Below, one piece after another: positions 25,269 to 37,032 of a DNA stretch of 64,000 bases (positions are counted from its first letter, which is position 1; the number at the start of each line of letters is the position of its first letter). The stretch is taken from assembly GCF_000424265.1 (NCBI RefSeq), contig NZ_AUJO01000012.1:1-64000 (forward strand), given 5' to 3'. Source of the DNA: Butyrivibrio sp. WCD3002. GTDB taxonomy: Bacteria > Bacillota > Clostridia > Lachnospirales > Lachnospiraceae. The notes under the pieces were generated by a model that was not told where the DNA came from, did not search any database, and worked only from the letters and a program-made list of their open reading frames with translations. Position numbers and translations under genes: made by a program.

Positions 25269-26930
25269 TTACGCCTTCGGTAAAACAAATGAACTCTTAA
25301 GTGAAACGATGCGGTTAAATACAGGTGCTCCATCCTTGGAGTCCTTACTGTCTACACAGAAAAATCCATTTCTTACAAACTGGAATTTATCATAAGCCTT
25401 AGCTTCCATAAGCTCGGGCTCCAGCTTAGCATTCTCAATAACTGTGATGGAATTGGGGTTTAAGTTAAGTGAACCGTCTTCGTTATAGACACCCTTTTCC
25501 TCATCAATAATGTTCTCGTAAAGTCTTACTGTGGCTTCGCCGCACTTATCAGCTGATACCCAGTGAATTGTTCCTTTTACTTTTCTGCCATCGGGGCTGT
25601 CACCGCCCTTGGTCTCAGGATCGTATGTGCAGTGAATCTCTGTAACATTGCCATCAGCATCCTTCACACAGCCTGTGCAGGTAACGAAATAAGCGTTCAT
25701 AAGACGAACCTCGTTACCGGGGAAAAGTCTGAAGTACTTCTTCGGAGGCTCCTCCATGAAGTCCTCACGCTCAATCCAAAGCTCTTTTCCAAAAGGAATC
25801 TCTCTGTTTCCAAGCTCGGGAGCTTCCTTGTTGTTCTCTATAGGAAGCATCTCAATCTGTCCCTCGGGATAGTTATCGATGATGAGCTTTACCGGATCAA
25901 GGATAGCCATCATTCTCTTAGCCTTAGGCTTAAGATCCTCTCTTATGCAATACTCAAGCATTGCATAATCAGCTGTTGAATTAGCCTTACTTACACCGCA
26001 GAGCTCAACGAATTTCTGAATTGACTCCGGTGTGAAGCCGCGACGTCTAAGGGCTGCTATTGATACAAGTCTGGGATCATCCCATCCGTCAACTATGCCG
26101 TCCTCAACCAGCTTCTTGATATATCTTTTTCCTGTAACCACGTTCTGGAGATAGAGCTTTGCAAACTCAATCTGACGTGGCGGATTCTCATATTCGCACT
26201 CGATCTTAACCCAGTCATAGAGCGGTCTGTGGTCCTCAAACTCCAGTGTACAGATGGAATGTGTGATTCCCTCTTCAGCATCCTCGATAGGATGTGCAAA
26301 ATCATACATAGGATAGATGCACCACTTATCGCCTGTGCGGGCATGTGTCATATGAGCAACTCTGTAGATGATGGGATCACGCATGTTGATATTAGGTGAT
26401 GCCATATCGATCTTTGCTCTGAGAGTCATTGCACCGTCTTCAACGCTGCCGTTTTTCATCTCTTCAAAAAGACGAAGGTTCTCTTCTACGCTTCTGTCTC
26501 TGTTAGGGTCGTTTTTACCGGGCTCTGTAAGAGTTCCTCTGTACTCACGCATCTCTTCAGCAGTGAGCTCTGAAACATAAGCCTTACCCTTCTTAATAAG
26601 CTTAACCGCATTCTCATACATCTTATCGAAATAATCGGATGCATGGAAAAGTCTGTCCTCATAATCAGCCCCAAGCCAGTTCACATCCTCGATGATAGCG
26701 TCCATGAACTCGGACTTCTCTTTGGTGGGGTTGGTATCGTCAAATCTCATGTTGAATTTGCCGTTATATTCTTTTGCAAGACCATAGTTTAAAAGTATGC
26801 TCTTAGCGTGACCGATATGTAAAAATCCATTCGGCTCAGGAGGAAATCTTGTTACAACGTGGTCGTAAACACCTTCCTTTAAATCCTTGTCGATTTCCTG
26901 CTCAATAAAATTCCTTGATTCTTCTGACAT
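25269..26930 (-). CDS. glnS: Glutaminyl-tRNA synthetase
   Basis: A 553-residue class I synthetase that charges tRNA-Gln. The HIGH motif is in [15 protein letters not shown] (about 29-43), a GlnRS-specific context, and the anticodon-binding beta-barrels fill the C-terminal half. The KMSKS-like loop (VSKANS) is not canonical by eye. Start at 26930, where the conserved N-terminus begins; the ribosome site is weak. The leader holds a hairpin but no T-box. Confidence 0.95.
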   Translation of the reverse strand: MSEESRNFIEQEIDKDLKEGVYDHVVTRFPPEPNGFLHIGHAKSILLNYGLAKEYNGKFNMRFDDTNPTKEKSEFMDAIIEDVNWLGADYEDRLFHASDYFDKMYENAVKLIKKGKAYVSELTAEEMREYRGTLTEPGKNDPNRDRSVEENLRLFEEMKNGSVEDGAMTLRAKIDMASPNINMRDPIIYRVAHMTHARTGDKWCIYPMYDFAHPIEDAEEGITHSICTLEFEDHRPLYDWVKIECEYENPPRQIEFAKLYLQNVVTGKRYIKKLVEDGIVDGWDDPRLVSIAALRRRGFTPESIQKFVELCGVSKANSTADYAMLEYCIREDLKPKAKRMMAILDPVKLIIDNYPEGQIEMLPIENNKEAPELGNREIPFGKELWIEREDFMEEPPKKYFRLFPGNEVRLMNAYFVTCTGCVKDADGNVTEIHCTYDPETKGGDSPDGRKVKGTIHWVSADKCGEATVRLYENIIDEEKGVYNEDGSLNLNPNSITVIENAKLEPELMEAKAYDKFQFVRNGFFCVDSKDSKDGAPVFNRIVSLKSSFVLPKA

Positions 26931-26969
26931 TTTCTGTAATTCCAATCTAATATACTTTAATTCGTGACA

Positions 26970-26994
26970 GTGAAGCCTCAAAGCGAGACTTCAC
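26970..26994 (-). promoter_or_regulatory. Hairpin in the glnS leader
   Basis: A 10-bp stem (26970-26979 with 26985-26994) and 5-base loop lies 40 bases before glnS. One position pairs as U-G on the minus-strand RNA but is a C-A mismatch on the other strand, suggesting the minus RNA is the functional one. No T-run follows it. An extended -10 (TGGTAGAAT) lies about 20 bases upstream. Confidence 0.4.
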
Positions 26995-27060
26995 CGCTTA
27001 TATTATTCTACCACACAATGCAAGCCCTTTGCATCTCATAGGAAAAACCGCGGTTTTACG

Positions 27061-29718
27061 CTACTTTACGAATTTCTTTTCAAAATCCGCAGCATTAAGA
27101 GGCTCAGAGAAATACTGGCCCTGCGCCAGAGGAACATTTAAATCCTTCAAAACGTTAAGCTGCTGCTTTTTCTCGATACCCTCAACGCAGACTTCGGCAT
27201 TTATGGCGCCGGAGAGATCCATAAGGGACTGAACGAGAGATGCCGCATAGTTTTCTTTTCCAAGCTCACTTGTTATGGTCCTGTCTATCTTAACAACAGC
27301 GAAAGGATATGCACGCAGTCCGCTTAAGGAACTGTAACCCGTTCCGAAATCATCAAGAGAAAGCATTACGCCCATCTCACTGATTTTCTCTATGGCACCC
27401 TTTGTTCGCTCTGTGTTGTTCATGGTAAGAGCTTCGCCCACATCCAGGATCAGCTGATCGGGCCCTATTCCCGCTTCCTCAAGAGCTTCTCCTATCTTCG
27501 CTGAAATATCCGGCTGCATCAGCTGTACAACAGACATGTTTACATGAACCTTCATCTTGCGCTTAAGCTTCTTGCTCCACCTTCCGCACTGCTTGGTGGC
27601 TCTCCTAAGGACATACTCTCCGATAGGATTGATAAGTCCGAGATACTCAGCCAGTGACAAAAATTCTGCAGGGCTGACAATGCCCAGCGTCCTGCTGTCC
27701 CATCTCACAAAGGCCTCTGCTGCCACAAGCTGATCCTTATCATCTATCTGTAAAATAGGCTGATAGTAAACCTCAAACTCATTGCAGCTGTCCTCTACAG
27801 CCTTGTACATGGCTTTTTCCATATCAAGTCTTCGGATAGTGGATGCATCTATACTCTCGGAATACTGTGATATTCTGTTTTTACCTGACTTCTTGGCCTC
27901 GTACATGGCGATATCGGATTTACGGATAAGCTCCTCAACCGTATCTCCTGCCGTAGGAAATTCAACGATACCCATACTCATGGTGCAGTAGTAATCGCCA
28001 TCCTTCAAGTACCAGGGTGTCGCAAAGGCTCTCTTTATCTCCTCAAGAATACTGTCAACTCTGTCATAGCTTTCAGGCGGAACAATAATTACAAACTCAT
28101 CACCGCCCATTCTGTAACAGGAATTCTGTACGCCGTCTATTGACTTGATGGCCGAAGAGATATCCTGCAAAAGTACGTCGCCGTACTGATGTCCCAAACC
28201 GTCGTTGATCTTCTTGAAATCATCCAGATCCAGGTACATGAGCATACCCTTGGTATTGTTCTTTTTAGCCTGCTCAACGTAGGTCACAAGATCTCTCTCA
28301 CAGCACAGTCTGTTGTAAAGACCTGTGAGGAAATCAGTGTAGGCCTGCTGCTCTATGCGTTTTTGATATATCTTTTTCTCAGTGATCTCATAGATTGCAC
28401 AGAGGGATACAAGTCTTCCGTCAACCCACTTGATCCTGGTGTAATACAGATCAAACCATCTGTCCTTTGCTTCGTAGTATATCTCATAGTTTCCGCTGTG
28501 ACTTCTTGGCGGAATATTTCCCTCAAAAAGATCCTTAAGAGTATTCTTCTGAAGCTCCTTTGCAAAGTGCTTCTTAAGACTTCTGTTTGCAAAAAGCAGC
28601 TCATCGGTCTTCATGCACCTTACATAGATGGCACTACCTACATTATCAAGTACTGCCTCTAAGGAATTGAAGGAGCTTGCAATGGAATTTCTCTGAATTC
28701 TCTTGGTAATGATATTCTGAAGGATCTTGATGGAATCGTTTATGAATTTTATATCATTGACGATCCATTCGCGGTTCTCTTTTGTTTCTGCAAAGCAGGC
28801 ATAGAAGGGTATCTGATCCGCAATAACGATAGGTGCTGCAACAACTGCATAAACTCCAAGGTCCTCAAGCTGCTCCCTTTCACCGGCATTCATAGTGGTA
28901 CTTCCGGATACGGCAACCATCTGAGAGCTTCCGATAAACCAGCACCTTTCAAGGTCCTCTGTTTCCTCGAAAACGTTGTATGCTCCGTCGCACTTCCACT
29001 GAACTATCACATCCATCAGATTGTCTTCCTGATGCATCCTTGTGATAAATGAATTGCTGATGCCCAGATAATCACATATTTTCTGGAGAATCTGAAGCAT
29101 AATGACTTCAATCTCATCATCGCTGTCAAGAAGCGATACTATCTCCGTCATTATCTCAGCGCGATGGAAGGAGACCTTGAAATCCTCTGATCTCTTAAAG
29201 TTCTCCGCAGTGGAAGCTGCAGCATCATCCTCTGTCTTTTTTGCCCGAACCATGGCAACAGTAGTAATCCTGACAAAGTCAAGAATGTTATAAAATTCTT
29301 TTTCAGTTATTATATGGGGAAAATCTGTTATAGGTTCTACATCATACAGATCCGGCTCATACTCAATATCCTTAATGACACCGCATATTATCCATACGAG
29401 CTTTGCCTTGCCTTCGACCTTGGCAGCGACAGCAGCAATCCGAAGATTGGGGATCAGCGTCCGCTCTACGGCCTGATCCTCTAAATCACCTTCGGTTACT
29501 CTCTGAAAAATGTTTCTGATATGAATATCATCAACAGCTTTTTTGATTGTGGAAACCTCGAGAGGGCTTCCTGAAAAATCGGAGATCTTCTCTCCTGACA
29601 TATCCAAACAGCATAAATAGACTCCTGCTATGGATGTAAAGGCATCCTGCCATCTCCGGAGTTCTTTATCCCGCACCTTTATTGAATTTGCTGAGTTTTT
29701 ATGGCCTTCTCGTTCCAA
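27061..29718 (-). CDS. GGDEF-EAL cyclic di-GMP enzyme with sensor domains
   Basis: An 885-residue soluble protein. It has a GAF-like region (about 190-340), a PAS-like region (about 345-440), GGDEF (RMGGDEFVIIV near 555) and a C-terminal EAL domain (about 630-880). The EAL motif reads EAFVRW, but the metal-binding acidic residues in HVNMS, DDFGTGYSS and VCVEGIE are present, so phosphodiesterase activity is plausible. The start is TTG 29718 with a strong AAGGAGG eight bases upstream and no ATG nearby. It follows guaB by 24 bases, linking a GTP-supply gene with a GTP-consuming signalling enzyme. Confidence 0.93.
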   Translation of the reverse strand: MEREGHKNSANSIKVRDKELRRWQDAFTSIAGVYLCCLDMSGEKISDFSGSPLEVSTIKKAVDDIHIRNIFQRVTEGDLEDQAVERTLIPNLRIAAVAAKVEGKAKLVWIICGVIKDIEYEPDLYDVEPITDFPHIITEKEFYNILDFVRITTVAMVRAKKTEDDAAASTAENFKRSEDFKVSFHRAEIMTEIVSLLDSDDEIEVIMLQILQKICDYLGISNSFITRMHQEDNLMDVIVQWKCDGAYNVFEETEDLERCWFIGSSQMVAVSGSTTMNAGEREQLEDLGVYAVVAAPIVIADQIPFYACFAETKENREWIVNDIKFINDSIKILQNIITKRIQRNSIASSFNSLEAVLDNVGSAIYVRCMKTDELLFANRSLKKHFAKELQKNTLKDLFEGNIPPRSHSGNYEIYYEAKDRWFDLYYTRIKWVDGRLVSLCAIYEITEKKIYQKRIEQQAYTDFLTGLYNRLCCERDLVTYVEQAKKNNTKGMLMYLDLDDFKKINDGLGHQYGDVLLQDISSAIKSIDGVQNSCYRMGGDEFVIIVPPESYDRVDSILEEIKRAFATPWYLKDGDYYCTMSMGIVEFPTAGDTVEELIRKSDIAMYEAKKSGKNRISQYSESIDASTIRRLDMEKAMYKAVEDSCNEFEVYYQPILQIDDKDQLVAAEAFVRWDSRTLGIVSPAEFLSLAEYLGLINPIGEYVLRRATKQCGRWSKKLKRKMKVHVNMSVVQLMQPDISAKIGEALEEAGIGPDQLILDVGEALTMNNTERTKGAIEKISEMGVMLSLDDFGTGYSSLSGLRAYPFAVVKIDRTITSELGKENYAASLVQSLMDLSGAINAEVCVEGIEKKQQLNVLKDLNVPLAQGQYFSEPLNAADFEKKFVK

Positions 29719-29742
29719 AAAACCCGCCTCCTTGAATATGTA

Positions 29743-31727
<1,985 letters not shown>

Positions 31728-31760
31728 ATTGATTTCCTTCCGATTGACTTTTTAAAGGAT

Positions 31761-31789
31761 ATGATATATTAACATACAATAACTTGCAA
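31761..31789 (-). promoter_or_regulatory. Putative promoter of the guaB unit
   Basis: The minus strand has TTGCAA (31784-31789), 17 bases, then TATCAT (31761-31766), about 35 bases before the first start codon. No guanine or other purine riboswitch is visible in the leader. Confidence 0.45.
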
Positions 31790-31904
31790 TAATAATTATA
31801 ACTAGAAAAAAGAAAAAAATTAATAATAAAAACTAAGATTTCTTATAATATTCACAAAATTGTTTTATAATCATAAAGTTATTATAGAAAAAAGGAGTTT
31901 CAAC

Positions 31905-32678
31905 ATGAATATAAATGAAGAAAAAAGACACCAGTGGCAAGCGCTGAAGGGCATGGGCTTCAAGGCATACCTTGAGTATTTCTGGGATTATTATAAAATT
32001 CACACCTTTGTAGCGATTTTTACAGTGGTAATGCTGGTTATGCTGGTCCGTGATATCAGCTCCAACAAGCCCTATGCACTGAATGCCATGTTTGTAAATG
32101 CTGCATCCTTCATCGGCTCTGACACCCTGGAAGCAGAGTTCGCAGAGGCTCAGGGTATTAATACAGATGAAGAAGAAGTATATATCGACACAACAACTTC
32201 TCTCTCAGCTGATGGAGCAGGCGGCCAGATGGATTACACCACCATGGAGAGAATATATGCAATGATAGCTGCAAGAGAACTTGATGTTTTCGCAGCTGAC
32301 CCTCAGCTTTTTGAGAAATACACCCAAAGCGAGATGTTCATTGATCTTAGAGAGGTTTACTCAGAGGATGAGCTTGCAGCTTTTGGTGATAAGGTCTACT
32401 ACATGGACTACACAGAAGTACTTAAGGCAAAAGAAGAAGCCGCAAAGGCTCTCGAAAGCGGAGAGATGGTTACTGAGGAAGAAGAAGGAAACTACGAATT
32501 TGTAAGAAGAGATCCTTCCGAAATGGATCAGCCTGTTCCCGTTGGCATCATTCTTGCAGACAATCAAAAGCTCACAGACAATGAATGCTACATCGGAGTT
32601 ACACCAATCGCCGGTATCGTTGCAAGTACAGATCACCCGGAAGTATCAAAGGCCTTCATTGATTTTCTTTTAAAGTAA
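31905..32678 (+). CDS. Single-pass membrane protein of unknown function
   Basis: A 257-residue protein with a cytoplasmic N-terminus of about 29 residues, one transmembrane helix (about 31-50) and an acidic extracytoplasmic region. Stretches such as ELDVFAADPQLFEKY and the C-terminal IGVTPIAGIVAST faintly resemble solute-binding proteins, but I cannot assign it. The start is fixed by AAGGAG seven bases before ATG 31905. Monocistronic, with its own terminator. Confidence 0.7.
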   Translation: MNINEEKRHQWQALKGMGFKAYLEYFWDYYKIHTFVAIFTVVMLVMLVRDISSNKPYALNAMFVNAASFIGSDTLEAEFAEAQGINTDEEEVYIDTTTSLSADGAGGQMDYTTMERIYAMIAARELDVFAADPQLFEKYTQSEMFIDLREVYSEDELAAFGDKVYYMDYTEVLKAKEEAAKALESGEMVTEEEEGNYEFVRRDPSEMDQPVPVGIILADNQKLTDNECYIGVTPIAGIVASTDHPEVSKAFIDFLLK

Positions 32679-32715
32679 ATCTTATAAAAGACATTAGATA
32701 GATTTCACAATAACT

Positions 32716-32767
32716 AAAAAGAGCTTCGCGCTGTTCACCAAAATGAATACGCGAAGCTCTTTATTTT
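32716..32767. terminator. Bidirectional terminator
   Basis: A perfect 13-bp stem (32718-32730 with 32750-32762) has T-rich flanks on both strands and separates the converging 31905 gene and the aspartokinase gene. Confidence 0.85.
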
Positions 32768-32778
32768 CTCTAATGCTA

Positions 32779-34098
32779 TTAAAGCTGTGTCATTACGAAG
32801 ATATCGTAAATAGCCTTGATTGCTTTTTCAAAATCCTTACTCTCCACACCGATGATGATGTTAAGCTCGGATGAACCCTGATCGATCATGCGGCAGTTTA
32901 CGTTTACATGAGCAAGGGCTGAGAAGATTCTTGCTGCAGTACCGCGCTGTCTCTTCATTCCGCGGCCAACTACCGCGATAAGCGCAAGGTCTGATTCGAT
33001 CTCGAGAAGATCAGGCTTTGCAAGGCGGTGAATCTCTGAAACAACTGCCTGCTCCTTATCAATGAAATCCTCCTGAGCAACAAACACTGTCATGGTATCG
33101 ATTCCAGAAGGAACATGCTCGATGGAGATGTTCTGATCTTCAAAGGCCTGAAGAACTCTTCTTACAAATCCAACCTCTGAATTCATCATATCCTTGTTGA
33201 TATTCACACAGCAAAAGCCCTTCTTACCGGCGATACCGGTGATTGTAAACTTTGATTTCTTTGCTGTGGACTCAACGATCCAGGTTCCCAGATCGTCAGG
33301 TCTGTTGGTATTTCTGATGTTGATCGGAATGCCCTCTTTTCTTACAGGGAAAATTGCGTCCTCGTGAAGAACTGAAGCACCCATGTATGCAAGCTCTCGA
33401 AGCTCTGTATAAGTGATTGTCTCAATGGGCTGAGGTCTGTCAACGATTCTGGGATCAGCTACAAGGAAGCCTGATACATCAGTCCAGTTCTCATAAACAT
33501 CAGCGTGAATTGCTCTTGCGATGATGGAACCTGTGATATCAGATCCGCCTCTTGAGAAGGTCTTTATTCTTCCATCCTCGTAGGCTCCGTAAAATCCGGG
33601 GATTACTGCGTTCTCAACGCCCTTGAGTCTCTTTGCAACTCTTCTGTTTGTGATCTCAGCATCGAATGTGTCGTCATCATCAAAAAGAACAACGTTCTTG
33701 GGATCAACGAACTCAAAGCCAAGATAATTTGCCATCAGAACGCCGTTAAGATACTCACCTCTTGAAGCAGCGTAGTCTTTTCCAGCTTTTGCCTTGAACT
33801 GTTTCTCGATTTCGGAAAACTCATCCTTAAGGGAAAGCTTAAGCTTAAGTCCCTTGATGATCTCGTTATATCTTGCCTCGATTGCTGAGAGCTGCTTGGA
33901 AAAATCCTTACCCTCTTCAGCAAGTGCATAGGTCTGATACAACATATCGGTAACCTTAGTGTCACTGTCGCTGCGCTTACCGGGAGCAGATACTACTACG
34001 AATTTTCTCTCGCTGTCTGAGTGAATGATCTCTGCTACCTTCTTGAACTGATTGGCATCAGCGCAGGAGCTTCCGCCGAACTTTACTACCTTACTCAC
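32779..34098 (-). CDS. Aspartokinase
   Basis: A 439-residue aspartate kinase, the first step of lysine, threonine and methionine synthesis. The kinase domain opens with KVVKFGGSSCAD and contains FSRGGSDITGS (about 187-197); two C-terminal ACT domains (about 300-435) provide feedback control. The start is GTG 34098. An overlapping out-of-frame ATG at 34105 next to the ribosome site would make only a four-codon peptide, so translation may involve a mini-cistron. Likely co-transcribed with hom. Confidence 0.95.
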   Translation of the reverse strand: MSKVVKFGGSSCADANQFKKVAEIIHSDSERKFVVVSAPGKRSDSDTKVTDMLYQTYALAEEGKDFSKQLSAIEARYNEIIKGLKLKLSLKDEFSEIEKQFKAKAGKDYAASRGEYLNGVLMANYLGFEFVDPKNVVLFDDDDTFDAEITNRRVAKRLKGVENAVIPGFYGAYEDGRIKTFSRGGSDITGSIIARAIHADVYENWTDVSGFLVADPRIVDRPQPIETITYTELRELAYMGASVLHEDAIFPVRKEGIPINIRNTNRPDDLGTWIVESTAKKSKFTITGIAGKKGFCCVNINKDMMNSEVGFVRRVLQAFEDQNISIEHVPSGIDTMTVFVAQEDFIDKEQAVVSEIHRLAKPDLLEIESDLALIAVVGRGMKRQRGTAARIFSALAHVNVNCRMIDQGSSELNIIIGVESKDFEKAIKAIYDIFVMTQL

Positions 34099-34176
34099 TT
34101 TTCATAATCTCCTCTCAAAATCCTCATATCATATAACATCCCGAACCAACCTGATCCGGGAAGGTATAATACATTT

Positions 34177-35382
34177 TTACAGTAATCTGATATAGCCCTT
34201 GATATTGCCGAGTACTGTTATTTTTTCTTCAAAAGCTTTTTCAGTAATTACCTCTGTAACAAATGCAAATTCACCGTTTACGCCGGAAGCTGTAACCTCC
34301 TGTGCGCCGGAGAACTGGACAAGAGCAGCATCCTTAGCCGCAGCGTCCACTCTTACAAAGAACTGTCTCTCTGCATGCTCGTTGGACTCAACCTGCGCCG
34401 GAACATTTCTGAGGTTCCAGTCGATGTGCTTGCCCCTGTGCTTTACTATGTCGATCACGTCAGCTACAACAGCAGAAGCTGTAGCTTCCTTGCCGGCGCC
34501 TTTTCCGTAGTACATAACATCGCCCAGCATATTTCCGTGAACATCTATCGCATTGAAAACTCCGTTAACGGTAGCAAGCGGATTGTCAGCGCCAACCATG
34601 AAAGGTGCTACCATTGCGAAGAACTTGCCGTTTTTCCTCTCGCAGCTTCCAAGGAGCTTGATGGCTCTTCCAAGACTTCTTGCATATTCGAAATCCTCTG
34701 AAGAGATCTTGGTGATACCCTCTGTATAGATATCCTCGTGCTTTACGAACTGACCGCTCATAATGGAAGCAAGGATCGCTGTTTTTCTGCAGGCATCATG
34801 GCCCTCGATATCTGCCTCGGGATTTCTCTCAGCGTAACCCTTTTCCTGAGCAACCTTGAGAACAGAATCGAAATCTGCCTTTTCCTTATCCATCTTGGTA
34901 AGGATGTAGTTTGTTGTTCCGTTTAAGATACCTCTTATGGAATCAAGTCTCTCATGTCTGATTGAATCATTCATGGAACGAAGTACCGGAATTCCGCCGC
35001 CTACACTTGCTTCGAACAGATAGCTTACATTGTTTTTCTTGGCAAGCTCCACAAGCTCAGGTCCGTGTGCGGCAACCAGCTCTTTATTAGATGTACATAC
35101 GCTCTTACCTGCTTCAAGTGCTCTCTTTTCAAAAGTAAAAGCAGGCTCGATTCCTCCCATAGTCTCGCAGATAACCTCTACCTCAGGATCGTTTAAGATC
35201 ACATCGATATCATGAACGACTATTGATTCATGCTTATCCCCGGGAAACTCACGAAGATCAAGGATGTATTTAAGCTCAATATCTTCGCCTGCGCTGTCTG
35301 CGACCTGCGCACCGTTTGTATCCAAAACATATGCAACACCGCTCCCCACAGTGCCATATCCTAAAACCGCGATCTTTGCCAT
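34177..35382 (-). CDS. hom: Homoserine dehydrogenase
   Basis: A 401-residue NAD(P)-dependent enzyme making homoserine from aspartate semialdehyde. The Rossmann motif GYGTVGSGV is at 8-16. The catalytic region has the conserved GGGIPVLRS (about 147-155) and EGHDACRKTAIL (about 205-216). The C-terminal 80 residues look like an ACT domain. GGAGGAA precedes the ATG. It lies 50 bases after the ACT-protein gene and 78 before aspartokinase. Confidence 0.95.
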   Translation of the reverse strand: MAKIAVLGYGTVGSGVAYVLDTNGAQVADSAGEDIELKYILDLREFPGDKHESIVVHDIDVILNDPEVEVICETMGGIEPAFTFEKRALEAGKSVCTSNKELVAAHGPELVELAKKNNVSYLFEASVGGGIPVLRSMNDSIRHERLDSIRGILNGTTNYILTKMDKEKADFDSVLKVAQEKGYAERNPEADIEGHDACRKTAILASIMSGQFVKHEDIYTEGITKISSEDFEYARSLGRAIKLLGSCERKNGKFFAMVAPFMVGADNPLATVNGVFNAIDVHGNMLGDVMYYGKGAGKEATASAVVADVIDIVKHRGKHIDWNLRNVPAQVESNEHAERQFFVRVDAAAKDAALVQFSGAQEVTASGVNGEFAFVTEVITEKAFEEKITVLGNIKGYIRLL

Positions 35383-35432
35383 TACGAATTCCTCCTCTTT
35401 ATGCCTGTATAGATAAATTTTTGTCTGCTGCT

Positions 35433-35885
35433 TTATACTTCGGCGTTTCTACCGATAATCTGTACCCTGTGTACACGAGGCGCGGACTCAAGCTTCATAA
35501 GAAGCTCTGCAATATCTCTGGTAGTAGGTAAAACCTGAATTCCTACCGAGAGAGCCGCAACTCCATTATAAGGTATCGCCTGATGAATTGTCAGTATATT
35601 TGCGCCGCATTCAGAAATTATCCTAAGGACATCCGACAGAACTCCAAGCTCATCATCCATCTGCAGGTTCAGGGTAAGTGTGGTTCCCTGCAGGCTGTCA
35701 TGGAATTCATATATGTCGTCCTTATATTTGTAAAAAGAACTGCGACTTATACCAAGGCGCTCGGATGCTTCGTTTACAGTCTTACATTTTCCGGTATCAA
35801 GAAGCTTTTTAGCCTCCAGAACCTTCAGCAAAACCTCCGGCACCGCCTGTTTTTTCAAAACATAATATCCGGTTTCTTCCCTCAT
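35433..35885 (-). CDS. ACT domain protein (PheB/UPF0735-like)
   Basis: A 150-residue protein with an N-terminal HTH-like segment (about residues 10-60, with ASERLGISRSSFYKYKD) and a C-terminal ACT domain (about 70-145). The pattern matches the UPF0735/PheB family found beside homoserine dehydrogenase in Firmicutes. It may be an amino-acid-responsive regulator. First gene of the ACT-hom-aspartokinase unit. Confidence 0.85.
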   Translation of the reverse strand: MREETGYYVLKKQAVPEVLLKVLEAKKLLDTGKCKTVNEASERLGISRSSFYKYKDDIYEFHDSLQGTTLTLNLQMDDELGVLSDVLRIISECGANILTIHQAIPYNGVAALSVGIQVLPTTRDIAELLMKLESAPRVHRVQIIGRNAEV

Positions 35886-35987
35886 ACTACTTCCTCTGAA
35901 ATAATAAGATTGGCGCTGCGTGTCCGTCCCGCATAAACTGAATTTTGGAGTGTTTTTGTATCGCGGACATTTGTGCGTCCTTGAACG

Positions 35988-36016
35988 ATATTATCACAGA
36001 ACATTTTTCTTGGCAA
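35988..36016 (-). promoter_or_regulatory. Putative promoter of the ACT-hom-aspartokinase unit
   Basis: The minus strand has TTGCCA (36011-36016) and either TAATAT with a 17-base spacer or GATAAT with a 15-base spacer, followed by a leader of about 95 bases with short inverted GGAC/GTCC elements. No lysine riboswitch or T-box hallmark was found. Confidence 0.4.
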
Positions 36017-36070
36017 GCACTTTAATGAATTAAATCAAAAAAGTTTTTTATCAAAGTTTTTAACAGAGCT

Positions 36071-36100
36071 TTGACATGACGCAAAAAAACTGAGTATAAT
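36071..36100 (+). promoter_or_regulatory. dapF promoter
   Basis: A fully consensus TTGACA (36071-36076) and TATAAT (36095-36100) are separated by 18 bases, about 60 bases upstream of dapF. Confidence 0.75.
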
Positions 36101-36165
36101 CACAATAAGTTTTATTCTTAAGCGACTTAAATCAGACACAAACTTTCATTTACAGAGGTGAAAAT

Positions 36166-37032
36166 ATGCACTTTACGAAAATGCACGGCTGCGGAAACGA
36201 TTATATTTACATAGACGGCGGCAAGGAGAAAATCTCTCAGGAGGAAAAGCCCGAGCTGGTGAGATACCTTAGCGACAGACACTTTGGTATAGGCGGCGAC
36301 GGCGTTATTTTCATAAATCCCTTTGAGACGGATCTGGCTGACTTTGAGATGGAGATGTATAACGCTGACGGTTCCTACTCAGAGATGTGCGGAAACGGCA
36401 TCAGATGCGTCGCAAAATTCGTCTATGACAAAGGGCTTACCGATAAGACAAAGCTTAAGATTGTAAGCGGCGGAAGGGTCAGAATCCTCGACCTGAAAAC
36501 CGAGGACAACATCGTTACAAGCGTGAAAGTGAATATGGGTGCACCTATACTGACACCTATTGAAATTCCTCTTGCTCTTCCCGATGAGAAGGCCATGAAT
36601 TCAGGTCAGATTGTGAACTACCCCATCACTGTAATGGATAAGGAATATAACATCACCTGCGTATCAATGGGTAATCCTCACGCAGTTGTCTTCCTTAACA
36701 GAGGCATGGATTTAGATTCCCTAGACCTTGAAAAGATAGGACCCAGATTTGAACATCATTCATTTTTCCCTAAGGGAATAAATACAGAATTCGTTACTAT
36801 AGATGACAGAGAAAATGTCCACATGAGAGTGTGGGAGCGCGGAACAGGCGAGACCCTTGCCTGCGGCACAGGATGCTGTGCCACAGTGGTGGCCTGCATA
36901 TTAAATGATCACACCTGCGACGATATTACTATCCACGTCAGAGGCGGTGAGATTCGTTGTAAATGGGACCGCGAACTGAACACAGTCTTTATGACAGGTC
37001 CTGCCACTACCGTTTTTGAAGGAGACGTTTAA
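36166..37032 (+). CDS. dapF: Diaminopimelate epimerase
   Basis: A 288-residue enzyme converting LL- to meso-diaminopimelate for lysine and peptidoglycan. Both catalytic cysteines are visible: MCGNGIRC (about 75-82) and GETLACGTGCCA (about 227-238). The N-terminus has the family signature MHGCGNDY. AGAGGTG lies before the ATG. Its end overlaps the convergent HTH gene by 26 bases, with no terminator between. Confidence 0.97.
   Translation: MHFTKMHGCGNDYIYIDGGKEKISQEEKPELVRYLSDRHFGIGGDGVIFINPFETDLADFEMEMYNADGSYSEMCGNGIRCVAKFVYDKGLTDKTKLKIVSGGRVRILDLKTEDNIVTSVKVNMGAPILTPIEIPLALPDEKAMNSGQIVNYPITVMDKEYNITCVSMGNPHAVVFLNRGMDLDSLDLEKIGPRFEHHSFFPKGINTEFVTIDDRENVHMRVWERGTGETLACGTGCCATVVACILNDHTCDDITIHVRGGEIRCKWDRELNTVFMTGPATTVFEGDV

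Noticed and set aside
26982..27060. T-box riboswitch before glnS
   Set aside because: CCGCGG occurs but the conserved AGGGTGG box, specifier stem and needed length are missing.
27061..29718. Degenerate EAL domain
   Set aside because: EAL reads EAF, but the metal-binding Asn, Asp-Asp and Glu motifs are present, so inactivity is not supported.
35886..36165. Lysine riboswitch between dapF and the ACT-hom genes
   Set aside because: The region is long enough in part, but no lysine-riboswitch core sequences are visible on either strand.
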